In this document: positions 33,966 to 42,970 of the stretch, piece by piece
Layout: each line of letters begins with the position of its first letter
How positions within the stretch are numbered: the stretch's first letter is position 1
Assembly (NCBI GenBank): GCA_947463125.1
Contig: CANHQZ010000010.1
Span: 1 to 57,759, forward strand
DNA from: Flavobacteriales bacterium
Lineage (GTDB): Bacteria; Bacteroidota; Bacteroidia; NS11-12g; UBA955
Length of the DNA stretch: 57,759 nucleotides
Direction of reading: 5' to 3'
Notes under the pieces: generated by a model
The model's input: the letters and a program-made list of their open reading frames with translations, nothing else
Databases searched by the model: none
Told to the model about the DNA's origin: nothing
Program-made: the position numbers and the translations under genes

Positions 33966-35150
33966 ATGGCAAGGGTTGTAGTCGGTTTGAGCGGTGGTGT
34001 TGACAGCAGCGTGGCAGCATGGTTGCTGAAAGAGCAAGGCCATGATGTTATCGGACTGTTTATGCGAAACTGGAATGATGCTTCGCCAACGCTGGAAGAT
34101 GAATGTCCCTGGATAGACGACAGCCGCGATGCAATGCTGGTGGCGGAGCAGCTGAATATCCCTTTTCAAATACTGGACCTGAGCGCCGATTATAAAACCC
34201 GTATCGTTGATTATATGTTTGCGGAATATGCCGCAGGCCGCACTCCCAATCCCGATGTGCTGTGCAACCGTGAAATTAAGTTTGATTTATTCCTGCAAAA
34301 CGCCCTCAAGCTGGGTGCGGATTACGTGGCAACGGGACACTATGTCCGCAAAGACAGCTTGCAGCTGGACGGAATGGAGTATTTTCGTTTGCTGCAGGGC
34401 AAAGACCCCAACAAGGATCAGAGCTATTTTTTGTGTCAGTTAAACCAGGAACAGTTGTCAAAAGCCCTTTTCCCAATAGGGCATTTACAAAAAAATGAGG
34501 TGCGCGAAATTGCCGAAAAGGCCGGTCTGCACGTTCATGGCAAAAAGGACAGTCAGGGTCTTTGTTTTATCGGTAAGGTTTCCCTTCCGGATTTCTTGCA
34601 GCAACAGTTAAAGTCCAAAGAAGGTGATGTTGTTTTGATAGACAGGAATGCCCCTGAAGTATTGCATCATATAGAAAGACTGGAAAAGGAGAATACACCG
34701 GAGAAATGGGCCGAAAAGCCGCTCTTTACAAGAGCTTCCGGCAAGGTAATCGGGAAGCACAAAGGCGCCCATTATTACACAGTCGGACAACGTCGCGGCC
34801 TGCATATCGGTGGCACCGGTCTGCCGCTGTTTGTTTTACAAACAGATGTGGCTGAAAACATTATCTATGTAGGTTTGGGTGAAGATCATCCAGCCCTGAT
34901 GAGCAAGGCTCTCGAAGCAGATTGTCAGGGAATTCATTGGGTAAATCCTGCGGCAAAGAGATTCTTGGCTGAAGGTAAAAACCTAAAGGCCAGGATTCGC
35001 TACAGGCAGTCACTTTTTGAATGTGACATAAAAATGACAGAAAACGGACAATTCTGTGTGTTCCGCTCAGCACAGCGTTCCGTAACATCCGGGCAATTTT
35101 TGGCTGTATATTTTGAAGAAGAATTAATATGCAGTGCAACGATTAAGTAA
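33966..35150 (+). CDS. mnmA: tRNA-specific 2-thiouridylase
   Basis: MnmA thiolates U34 of Lys, Glu and Gln tRNAs. The 394-residue product starts ARVVVGLSGGVDSSVAAW with the PP-loop SGGVDSS (9-15). The two catalytic cysteines are C100 (DVLCNREIKF) and C200 (SQGLCFIG). GQRRGLHIGG marks the central domain, and the C-terminal beta barrel is intact. A near-consensus box GAACTTTG at 33952-33959 lies 6 nt before the ATG. Confidence 0.96.
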   Translation: MARVVVGLSGGVDSSVAAWLLKEQGHDVIGLFMRNWNDASPTLEDECPWIDDSRDAMLVAEQLNIPFQILDLSADYKTRIVDYMFAEYAAGRTPNPDVLCNREIKFDLFLQNALKLGADYVATGHYVRKDSLQLDGMEYFRLLQGKDPNKDQSYFLCQLNQEQLSKALFPIGHLQKNEVREIAEKAGLHVHGKKDSQGLCFIGKVSLPDFLQQQLKSKEGDVVLIDRNAPEVLHHIERLEKENTPEKWAEKPLFTRASGKVIGKHKGAHYYTVGQRRGLHIGGTGLPLFVLQTDVAENIIYVGLGEDHPALMSKALEADCQGIHWVNPAAKRFLAEGKNLKARIRYRQSLFECDIKMTENGQFCVFRSAQRSVTSGQFLAVYFEEELICSATIK

Positions 35151-35163
35151 AAATAGGTGTCTA

Positions 35164-35189
35164 TTCATAAATTTGAACTAATTTATGAA
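35164..35189. repeat. Inverted repeat over the start of the adhesin gene
   Basis: Perfect 10-nt arms ttcataaatt (35164-35173) and aatttatgaa (35180-35189), loop of 6 nt. The left arm overlaps the -7 box and the right arm contains the ATG at 35185, so it could be an operator or an RNA hairpin hiding the start codon. Confidence 0.6.
35168..35175 (+). promoter_or_regulatory. TAnnTTTG -7 box before the adhesin gene
   Basis: TAAATTTG lies 9 nt before the ATG at 35185, inside the inverted repeat. Confidence 0.55.
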
Positions 35190-38100
35190 AAGCCAGGAGC
35201 CGTTGATGCTGAGACACAGACTGCCAATTAAAACTATTTTATTGTTTGCTTTTTTGTTGATATTTAGTGGGTTGCGCTCACAAATATCTTCAACAGGCAA
35301 GCTTTTTTACATGAGCTTTATGGAGATGGAGGCCCGTACCGGTGGTTTTCCTGATTCTTTATTGCTATACATTACATCAGAAAAAAACACCACCGTCATT
35401 CTGGATAATCCCAGGTTGGGTGGTTCTGCGCAAACCATCAACATTACCGCGGGCGTGGTAAACAGGAGAGCTGTGGATCCTACTTTTTATTATCCGGTAG
35501 GTTCTGAATTTCCTTCAACGGATTTGAATAGTCGTCGCGGATTGAGAATCACTGCCAAAGACCCGGTGAATGTTTATTGTATGAATTTAGAGCAGAATCG
35601 TTCTGACGGCACATTCGTAATGCCATATGAGGCAATACCCCGCGCGCCTGAGTTTTATGTGGCAGCGCACACCCCCACTCAACGGGCGGGTGGTTCCCCC
35701 ACAGGTCCATTCATGCCTAGCCAGGCCGTTATTATAGCCATGGATAATGCCACTGTGGAAATTACCCCTTCTGTAAGAACCAAACTTGGTAAGCCTGCTG
35801 GTGTGCCATTTACGGTGTCTATGGTGCGGGGTCAGGTGTATCAGTTACAAAGCAATGATGCGGATGGCAGTACTTCAAATGGGCAAAGCCTTACCGGCGA
35901 TTTAACCGGAACAAGAATTCGTGTTATTAACGGTTGTGGTAAGATTAATGTATTCTGCGGAATGAAATCCGTGAAAATTCCGGACCAGTCCTGCGGGCCC
36001 GCTGTAGACCACCTTTACACCCAGCTTTTCCCAACTTCAGTGCTCGGCAAAAGGCACGTAGTTATGCCTTACAGAAATCAGTCCAGAGGTTATGTGGTAA
36101 AAGTTATTGCCACCAAGCCCAATACACGGATTTCGGTTGACGGCACCTACATTGGTTCTACCAGAAATGCAGGAGGGTATTACTACCTGAATCAAACATC
36201 ATCTGTAGCCCGGTGTATAACTTCAGACAGTCCCATTTATGTGGTGCAGTATATGAAGAATGGCGGAAACACCTGTGCCGGCACTACGGGTAATTTGGGA
36301 GATCCTGCTATTTTAATTATGCCTGATCAGTCGCAAAAACTGTTAAAAACAGTTGTCGGTACCGCCACTACCAGCAACATGAATAACCATTTTATCAATG
36401 TGCTCGTGTCGGCTAATGCCAAAAACCTGGTTAAGTTAAACGGAACGTTCTTAAGTCCAACGATATTTGTTGATGTCCCCTGTGCAGGCCAATCCTATGC
36501 ACAGTTATCTGTGGCGAATCCATCCTCCAATGTATTGGAGTGTGACTCAGGACTTATAGCGGTGGCCTATGGGGTCGGGCAATATGAGAGTTACAGCTAT
36601 TGCTCAGGAGCTTTGTTCGAGAACCTGGATTATGATTTCACGATTACCCGCAGCAGTAAATGTCCTAAAGTCCCAGTTAATTTATCCGCGAGGCTGCCCA
36701 AATCTGTGAATCCCAGCAGGATTATATGGGATTTCGGAGATAATACACCAACGGATACGGGCAGAAATGTTTCACATGCCTTTCTAAGAACCGGAGCCTT
36801 TTATGTAACCATGAAAGCAGTGGTGGCTGTTCCTTGTGGGGCAAATGATACGTTTACGCGCTCCAAAATTATCGACATTTTACCAGGACCTACATTGAAC
36901 TTTCCTGATACCATTATTAAATGTGGAAACGGCAAAATCAATGAATTGTTTGATGCTGGCTCCAGTGTCAAATTTTTATACAGATGGCAGGATAGTTCCA
37001 ACAAGCGATTTTTTACGGCCACCAATCCAGGGAAAATATGGGTGAGGGTACGGGATACGTCCACCAATTGTGTGTCTTTTGACTCAACCCAGATTGTCAG
37101 GGCGCCTCAAATAGATGCCAGAATAAAATTGGATACAGCTTTAAACTGTTTCAATGTGAACAGATACGTAATTTCTGATAATACCAATTATTTCGGCGAC
37201 AGCCGCAAATCCGTATTGTGGAAACTGGCTAATCCATACGTTGCAGGTGATACTACACTACTTACCAATTTTATTTTCAGAAAGAAATTTGATACGACCG
37301 GTAATTTCTATCTTGAGTATATTGTTTACACGAATAAAGGATGTTCAGACACAGTGAAAACTACTCTCAAGGTAAATGGCATGCCCAAAGCCAAGCTGTG
37401 GTCCAGAAAATCATTCTATTGCCAAAGTGAACTTGCTAACCTAAGAGACTCCAGTTCCGGCGATGGCGGTATTGGCAAAACCTTTTGGAATTATGGCAAT
37501 GGCAAGCGAGATACGGTTACGAATCGTTTGGGAAACATAACATACACCAGTTTTGATACCTTTGGCGTAAACATGATAACAGAGACTATTCACGGTTGCC
37601 GTGATACCCTGGACTCAGCTTTTGTTGTTCATCCTAAACCAGTTTCAAGTATTACCAAAACAACCAATAACCAGTGTTTTAAGCAAAACAGCTTCACGTT
37701 TACAGATAACAGTGCCCCCCTTCCATATGGAACCTATAACCGTTACTGGCGCTATAACCGAACATTTAAAGTAGGTAGTGTGTCATTAAATCCGGTTAAT
37801 TTTGTTGATACCGGTTTCTGGACAGTTACACGTATTGATACTTCCAACTTTGGATGTATGGATTCGGTGAAAACAACCGTCTATGTTGCACCCGAACCCA
37901 GGGCCAGAATAGCGGTAACCGATAGCAATAAATGTTTTAATCAGCATTTCTTTAACTTGGATGACCGTTCAGTTATTGGTTCAGGAACAGTGGCTTCCCG
38001 TAAATGGAGCTTCTCAGATGGTACCAGCAGTACTTCCAAAACCCTTAATAAGAAAAAGTTCACTGCCTGGGGCGTTTATACTGCCAAGCTGGTTGTAACA

Positions 38101-39699
38101 TCGGGTTTAGGTTGTAAAGACAGTGTAAATAGGTTGCTGGATGTAAGCCCGTCACCAATGTCGGCCTTCAGCGTGAATAAAAATATCCAGTGTCTCATTG
38201 GCAACAGTTTCTCATTCAGTCCAAACAATATTCTGAATGTTCCTGGTATATCGGTATCACACAAATGGGATTTTGGCGATAACTCAACTTCGAATTCAGC
38301 AAGTCCTGTCATGTCTTATGGAGATACAGGAACTTACAAGGTTGTTTACATTATGTCTACCAGTCTAGCCTGCAGCGATACTACCACCCAAAACATGCGT
38401 GTAGAGCCAACCCCAAAACCCACATTTACCAATATTCCTGATAGTACTTGCCTGGGTAAGACCAAGTTTGACTTTACCAATACGACTAGTTTTAACGGGC
38501 CTCTGACCTATAATTGGTCACTGGGTGATGGTGCGAAAGCAACCACCAAGGATGTGGTTCAGAAAGATTATGCCAGTGCCGGCAACTATACTGTGAAACT
38601 GATTGTAACGTCGCTTGCCGGTTGCAAGGATTCCATAACCCGCTTGGTTAAGGTCTTCCCGATTCCACAGGCTAGCTTCACCATTAATGATGATTTACAG
38701 TGTCTAAACGGCAATAACTTCATTATTACCGATAATTCCAATACCAACGGAGCAACCGGAGTCAGCTACAGCTGGACCATGACACCCGGCGGAACATTTA
38801 CCGGAAAGAATTATCCCAATCAGATATTTACGGATACCGGTAATTACAGCCTAAAGCTGGATGTTTTGTCTGATCGCGGCTGTGGCACCAGTATGACCAA
38901 AACCATGTACGTGGCAGAAACGCCCTATGTGGATGTAACTTTTGATCCGGACGCCTGCCAGGGTGAAAGTGTGAGCTTTACCTCTACAACGCTTATTAAC
39001 AAAGGGTTTATTGCAGGCTATAGCTGGAATTTTGGCGATGGCTCAAACGCTTCTGTGTCTAACCCAAGCAAAGTGTACAATTCTTCCGGCAACTTCAATG
39101 TAAGTTTAACTGTGACATCCAGCAATGGCTGTACTGCAACTTCAACGGCCAAGCCTATGACCATATTTGCCAAGCCGGTTGCCAATTTCACTTCAGAGTA
39201 TCTGTTATCCCGCGGCATGGAAACCGATTGGAAGTTTGTGTTTACAGGAAGCAATGCAGCAGGTTATGACTGGCGTTTTGAAGACGGTCAGAACAGCAAT
39301 TCAGGCGGCCCGTTGTTCCTTACCTTCAATGATACAGGTAACTTCCGTGTGAAACTGATTGTAACCAGCCCTGATTTTTGCATAGACAGCGTATCCAGAA
39401 ATATCTTCCTGAAGCCCGAACTGCTGTTGTGGTTACCTACTTCATTCACGCCCAATAATGATGGATTGAATGAGACATTCGGCCCCAATACTACATTTGG
39501 ATTAAGCAAATACAATATGAAGATTTACGATCGCTGGGGTGGATTGATTTTCACTACGAACGATCCTGCAAAATCATGGAATGGTACTGATGCCAAAGGT
39601 GATCCATTGCCTGAAGGGGTATATGCTTACACCATCAATTTCCGTTATATAGACGGTAAGTTGTTTGTGTACAAGGGGTCGGTTACGATCTTGCGATAA
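35185..39699 (+). CDS. Giant surface protein: IgGFc-binding domain, PKD repeats, T9SS type B signal
   Basis: A 1504-residue exported protein. After the signal peptide (about 8-33, ending LRSQ) comes an IgGFc-binding-type region (roughly 50-480; for example CGPAVDHLYTQLFPTSVLG). Then follow about ten PKD/Ig-like repeats with motifs such as WDFGDNTPTD, HKWDFGDNSTSN and SWNFGDGSNASVS. The last 90 or so residues are the gliding-motility-associated type B sorting domain (SFTPNNDGLNETF, YDRWGGLIF, GTDAKGDPLPEGVYAY). It should be secreted by T9SS as an adhesin or matrix protein. A second Met at 35206 is preceded by AGGAG and is a possible start, but 35185 fits the promoter spacing seen across the window. 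Confidence 0.88.
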   Translation: MKSQEPLMLRHRLPIKTILLFAFLLIFSGLRSQISSTGKLFYMSFMEMEARTGGFPDSLLLYITSEKNTTVILDNPRLGGSAQTINITAGVVNRRAVDPTFYYPVGSEFPSTDLNSRRGLRITAKDPVNVYCMNLEQNRSDGTFVMPYEAIPRAPEFYVAAHTPTQRAGGSPTGPFMPSQAVIIAMDNATVEITPSVRTKLGKPAGVPFTVSMVRGQVYQLQSNDADGSTSNGQSLTGDLTGTRIRVINGCGKINVFCGMKSVKIPDQSCGPAVDHLYTQLFPTSVLGKRHVVMPYRNQSRGYVVKVIATKPNTRISVDGTYIGSTRNAGGYYYLNQTSSVARCITSDSPIYVVQYMKNGGNTCAGTTGNLGDPAILIMPDQSQKLLKTVVGTATTSNMNNHFINVLVSANAKNLVKLNGTFLSPTIFVDVPCAGQSYAQLSVANPSSNVLECDSGLIAVAYGVGQYESYSYCSGALFENLDYDFTITRSSKCPKVPVNLSARLPKSVNPSRIIWDFGDNTPTDTGRNVSHAFLRTGAFYVTMKAVVAVPCGANDTFTRSKIIDILPGPTLNFPDTIIKCGNGKINELFDAGSSVKFLYRWQDSSNKRFFTATNPGKIWVRVRDTSTNCVSFDSTQIVRAPQIDARIKLDTALNCFNVNRYVISDNTNYFGDSRKSVLWKLANPYVAGDTTLLTNFIFRKKFDTTGNFYLEYIVYTNKGCSDTVKTTLKVNGMPKAKLWSRKSFYCQSELANLRDSSSGDGGIGKTFWNYGNGKRDTVTNRLGNITYTSFDTFGVNMITETIHGCRDTLDSAFVVHPKPVSSITKTTNNQCFKQNSFTFTDNSAPLPYGTYNRYWRYNRTFKVGSVSLNPVNFVDTGFWTVTRIDTSNFGCMDSVKTTVYVAPEPRARIAVTDSNKCFNQHFFNLDDRSVIGSGTVASRKWSFSDGTSSTSKTLNKKKFTAWGVYTAKLVVTSGLGCKDSVNRLLDVSPSPMSAFSVNKNIQCLIGNSFSFSPNNILNVPGISVSHKWDFGDNSTSNSASPVMSYGDTGTYKVVYIMSTSLACSDTTTQNMRVEPTPKPTFTNIPDSTCLGKTKFDFTNTTSFNGPLTYNWSLGDGAKATTKDVVQKDYASAGNYTVKLIVTSLAGCKDSITRLVKVFPIPQASFTINDDLQCLNGNNFIITDNSNTNGATGVSYSWTMTPGGTFTGKNYPNQIFTDTGNYSLKLDVLSDRGCGTSMTKTMYVAETPYVDVTFDPDACQGESVSFTSTTLINKGFIAGYSWNFGDGSNASVSNPSKVYNSSGNFNVSLTVTSSNGCTATSTAKPMTIFAKPVANFTSEYLLSRGMETDWKFVFTGSNAAGYDWRFEDGQNSNSGGPLFLTFNDTGNFRVKLIVTSPDFCIDSVSRNIFLKPELLLWLPTSFTPNNDGLNETFGPNTTFGLSKYNMKIYDRWGGLIFTTNDPAKSWNGTDAKGDPLPEGVYAYTINFRYIDGKLFVYKGSVTILR

Positions 39700-39717
39700 G
39701 ACATTTGTTTGCATAAT

Positions 39718-39745
39718 AGAAAAGCCCCGTTTCCGGGGCTTTTCT
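39718..39745. terminator. Bidirectional intrinsic terminator
   Basis: Stem agaaaagccccg (39718-39729), loop tttc, complement cggggcttttct (39734-39745), between the adhesin gene and rpoD. Confidence 0.93.
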
Positions 39746-39767
39746 CGTTTATATGGATATTTGTAGT

Positions 39768-40631
39768 TTAACCCAGGTAAGATTTCAGAATTTTGCTCTT
39801 GCTGCTCTTGCGGAGACGACGCAGGGCTTTTTCCTTGATTTGGCGAACGCGCTCGCGGGTTAGGCCCACTTTTTCGGAAATGTCTTCCAGGGTATGGGCA
39901 GGGTTGCCATCCAGGCCGAAATAATATTTCAATACATCACGTTCTTTATCGCTCAGGGTGCTGATAACGCGGTTGATTTCGTTTTGCAGCGACTCGTTGA
40001 TAAGTGGCATATCGGGGTTGGGCTCATCATTTTGGTCAAGAACGCCCAGCAGGGTGTTGTCTTCACCTTCTGCGAGGGGCGCATCAATGCTCAGGTGACG
40101 GCCGCTGCTGCGAAGGGCATTTTCAACCTCAGTGAGGGGGATTTGCAGGTGTTCTGCAATTTCCTCGGGGGTTGGCTCGCGCTCCAGCTCCTGCTCCAGG
40201 CGGGCTGAAGCTTGGGTAATACGACCGAGGCTGCCCACTTTATTGAGGGGAAGACGCACAATACGGCTTTGATCTGCCAAGGCCTGCAAGATGCTTTGGC
40301 GAATCCACCAAACTGCGTAAGAGATAAATTTAAAACCGCGGGTTTCGTCAAAACGGCGGGCCGCTTTGATAAGTCCCATGTTGCCTTCATTGATGAGATC
40401 ACCGAGGGTAAGCCCCTGATTCTGGTATTGCTTGCTTACAGAAACCACAAAACGAAGGTTGGCGTTCACCAGTTTTTCCAAAGCGGCCTGATCACCTTCG
40501 CGGATTCGGCGGGCTAATTCCACCTCTTCCTGCGCATCAATCATCGGTACTTTAGAAATTTCGTTGAGGTATTTGTCGAGTGATTTATTTTCCCGGTTGG
40601 TAAACTGCTTCGAAATTTTTAGTTGTCTCAT
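39768..40631 (-). CDS. rpoD: Primary RNA polymerase sigma factor (RpoD/SigA)
   Basis: The housekeeping sigma factor that reads the TAnnTTTG promoters of Bacteroidota. The 287-residue product starts [14 protein letters not shown] and goes straight to region 1.2 ([15 protein letters not shown]) without region 1.1, the known short form of this phylum. Region 2 has [17 protein letters not shown] and [14 protein letters not shown]; region 4 ends in [18 protein letters not shown]. The start at 40631 is the conserved one; a promoter box overlaps the longer frame's start. Confidence 0.96.
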   Translation of the reverse strand: MRQLKISKQFTNRENKSLDKYLNEISKVPMIDAQEEVELARRIREGDQAALEKLVNANLRFVVSVSKQYQNQGLTLGDLINEGNMGLIKAARRFDETRGFKFISYAVWWIRQSILQALADQSRIVRLPLNKVGSLGRITQASARLEQELEREPTPEEIAEHLQIPLTEVENALRSSGRHLSIDAPLAEGEDNTLLGVLDQNDEPNPDMPLINESLQNEINRVISTLSDKERDVLKYYFGLDGNPAHTLEDISEKVGLTRERVRQIKEKALRRLRKSSKSKILKSYLG

Positions 40632-40664
40632 GTATGCTTTGGCTCCTGAATATATTTTGCCTTG

Positions 40665-40672
40665 CAAATATA
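40665..40672 (-). promoter_or_regulatory. TAnnTTTG -7 box before rpoD
   Basis: On the minus strand TATATTTG lies 33 nt before the rpoD ATG, a longer leader than elsewhere. The leader contains an AGGAG about 11 nt before the ATG. Confidence 0.5.
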
Positions 40673-40714
40673 CAATCGAAAAGCCGATTTGGCTTGAAAA
40701 ATCGTGAAATAAAT

Positions 40715-42697
40715 TTAGAGCAGGACCGATGTCAGATTAAAAACCAACCAGGCACTTATCCATGCGAGGGCCAAAAAGGCGGTAAACTGGATCAAGGGCC
40801 ATTTCCATCCTCCGGTTTCGCGCCTCATTACCGCAATTGTGCTCATGCATTGCAGGGCATAGGCATAAAATATCATCAAGCTTAGTGCGTAGGGCAGGCC
40901 GTATAGTGGTTTGCCTGTTTCTGGGTTTGTGGTTTGTTTCATTACATCCCTTATGGTTTCGGGGTTGTCTTCTCTGCCGCGGAAAAGGGTTGCCATGGTT
41001 CCCACAAAAACCTCACGCGCCGCAAAGGAAGAAATGATGGCGATACCGGTTTTCCAGTCGTAGCCTAAGGGTTGAATGGCGGGTTCTATGAATTTGCCAA
41101 GGTGCCCTGCGTAACTGGCTTCCAGTCTTGCCTCGGCTAAATCAATACTTCTTTGTTCGTCTGAGTATAAATCCGCTGGAATTTTTTGGGTGGTTCTGTA
41201 AACGTCTGTCTCGGCAATTTCTATGGCATTACCAGGTCCATAACTGCTGAGCCACCAAAGTATCATGGAAATAACCACAATTACTTTTCCGGCAGATGTG
41301 ATGAAGCTCATGCATTTTTGCGACATCTGGACCAATACCGTTTGAATTCTGGGAACCTGGTATGTGGGCATTTCCAGGATGAACTCGGATGTTTCGGTAT
41401 TTTGGTTTCTTTTTTTGAAAAACAGGGAAATGCACACAGCGGCAATGATTCCGGCAAAATAGGCCAGGGTCATGATAACGCTGCGCAGGCTGAAAGGACC
41501 GAAACCGGCAGATTCGGGTATGGCAAGCGAAATGAGCAAGGTGTATACCGGCAGGCGCGCACTGCAGCTCATGAGCGGAATAACAAACATGGTGGCCAGC
41601 CTTTCGCCTTTGTGCTTAATACTTCGGGTGGCCATGATGCTGGGAATGGCGCAGGCAAAGCCGCTTATGAGGGGAATTACGGAGCGCCCGTTGAGTCCGA
41701 TACGGCGCATGGTTCGGTCGGTGATGAAGCTGGCGCGGGTCATGTACCCACTGTCTTCCAGCAATCCAATGAACAGGAAAAGTATGGCAATCTGCGGAAC
41801 AAATACCACTACACCTGCAATACCCGGGATCAGGCCCTGACTGATTAAGGAAGAAAAGGCTCCCTGAGGCATTGTGTTGGCTGCCCATTCCCCCAGCATG
41901 GCAAATCCTTGTTCAATCCAGCTCATCGGGTATTCTGCAAATGTGAATACGCCTTGAAAAATGGTGAGCATGATGGAGGCGAAAATCAGGTAGCCGAAAA
42001 TTCTGTGGGTCAGCCAGTAATCGAGTGTGGCGCGCCATGATTTGCCTGCAGCCTCATTGCTGTGCAAACATGCCGCCACGATTTTTTCAATGTGCGCATA
42101 ACGGGAAAGCGTTTCAGCAGCGATTCCCTCTTTTTTGCCTCCGGTGACAAAGGCATATAACCGTTCACCGGTGTTGCCTATCATTTGTAAAACTGAAACC
42201 CTCGCATTTGCAACGGCCGAATGAATTTCTACTATACCTTCTCCTTTGCGTGGATTGATTTTTACAACCGGGACGCCCAGTGTGCTTTCAAGTTTTTCGG
42301 TACTTACAGCCAAATTCTTCCTGTGTGCAGTATCGTTCATGGTGAGCAATACAGCCATTGGCAGTTTCAGTTCGGCAACCTGTGAAAATAAAAGCAGATT
42401 TCGGCGCAAATTCGAGGCATCCAGTATAAAAAGAATTTTATCGGGGAGTTCGCTTTGTTCCAGTCCCAGTAGGGAATTTACAACCACTTTTTCATCGTCG
42501 GATTCGGAATAAAGGCTGTAAATGCCCGGTAAGTCGAGTAATGTGTAACTGTTGTTGCCTGCTTGCCATTTTCCCTGTTTTTGTTCAACTGTGGTACCGG
42601 GCAAATTGCTGATTTTTTGCCTCAGACCGGTAAGCAGGTTGAACAGTGTGGATTTACCGCAGTTTGGATTTCCTATCAGTGCAATGCGGTTAGCCAT
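40715..42697 (-). CDS. feoB: Ferrous iron transporter FeoB
   Basis: FeoB imports Fe2+ through the inner membrane, controlled by an N-terminal G domain. The 660-residue product has G1 GNPNCGKST (9-17), G2 around GTT (34-36), G3 DLPG (55-58), and at the G4 position TMND (119-122), where the family has N-x-x-D. The membrane part carries the Gate motifs, including the [18 protein letters not shown] segment. At 660 residues it is shorter than E. coli FeoB (about 770). It overlaps feoA by 8 nt, the usual coupling. Confidence 0.94.
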   Translation of the reverse strand: MANRIALIGNPNCGKSTLFNLLTGLRQKISNLPGTTVEQKQGKWQAGNNSYTLLDLPGIYSLYSESDDEKVVVNSLLGLEQSELPDKILFILDASNLRRNLLLFSQVAELKLPMAVLLTMNDTAHRKNLAVSTEKLESTLGVPVVKINPRKGEGIVEIHSAVANARVSVLQMIGNTGERLYAFVTGGKKEGIAAETLSRYAHIEKIVAACLHSNEAAGKSWRATLDYWLTHRIFGYLIFASIMLTIFQGVFTFAEYPMSWIEQGFAMLGEWAANTMPQGAFSSLISQGLIPGIAGVVVFVPQIAILFLFIGLLEDSGYMTRASFITDRTMRRIGLNGRSVIPLISGFACAIPSIMATRSIKHKGERLATMFVIPLMSCSARLPVYTLLISLAIPESAGFGPFSLRSVIMTLAYFAGIIAAVCISLFFKKRNQNTETSEFILEMPTYQVPRIQTVLVQMSQKCMSFITSAGKVIVVISMILWWLSSYGPGNAIEIAETDVYRTTQKIPADLYSDEQRSIDLAEARLEASYAGHLGKFIEPAIQPLGYDWKTGIAIISSFAAREVFVGTMATLFRGREDNPETIRDVMKQTTNPETGKPLYGLPYALSLMIFYAYALQCMSTIAVMRRETGGWKWPLIQFTAFLALAWISAWLVFNLTSVLL

Positions 42698-42932
42698 GGG
42701 AAGGGTTTTTTAACGGTTCAACGATAAGGAGTTTGGCCTCTGATTTACGCAGTCCGAGTAAATAACCTTCGACATTAAATGCCATGGGGTCTCCTGATGG
42801 TGCGGTAAACTCAAGTTTAATCAGTGTTCCGGGCACACAGCCCATTGCAGATAAACGTTCTTCCTGCGGTGACGGCGCGAGTGCAGTGATTTTGGCAGAC
42901 ATGCCGGGACTGAGTTCATCTGCCGTAACCAT
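42690..42932 (-). CDS. feoA: FeoA-domain protein
   Basis: An 80-residue SH3-like protein needed for FeoB-dependent iron uptake. It shows the FeoA pattern: LSPGMSAKITAL, RLSAMGCVPGTLIKLE, then PMAFNVEGYLLGLRKSEAKLLIVE. The length is that of stand-alone FeoA. It leads the feoAB operon. Confidence 0.92.
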   Translation of the reverse strand: MVTADELSPGMSAKITALAPSPQEERLSAMGCVPGTLIKLEFTAPSGDPMAFNVEGYLLGLRKSEAKLLIVEPLKNPSHG

Positions 42933-42939
42933 TGTCCCG

Positions 42940-42947
42940 CAAAAATA
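42940..42947 (-). promoter_or_regulatory. TAnnTTTG -7 box before feoA
   Basis: On the minus strand TATTTTTG lies 7 nt before the feoA ATG. No Fur-like palindrome was recognised in the 38-nt gap. Confidence 0.55.
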
Positions 42948-42970
42948 CGGGTTAAGTTTGGGTTAAGTCC

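Noticed and set aside
41186-41848. Open frame antisense to feoB (220 codons)
   Set aside because: Shadow of conserved membrane-protein coding sequence; low-complexity Asn/Gly/His translation.
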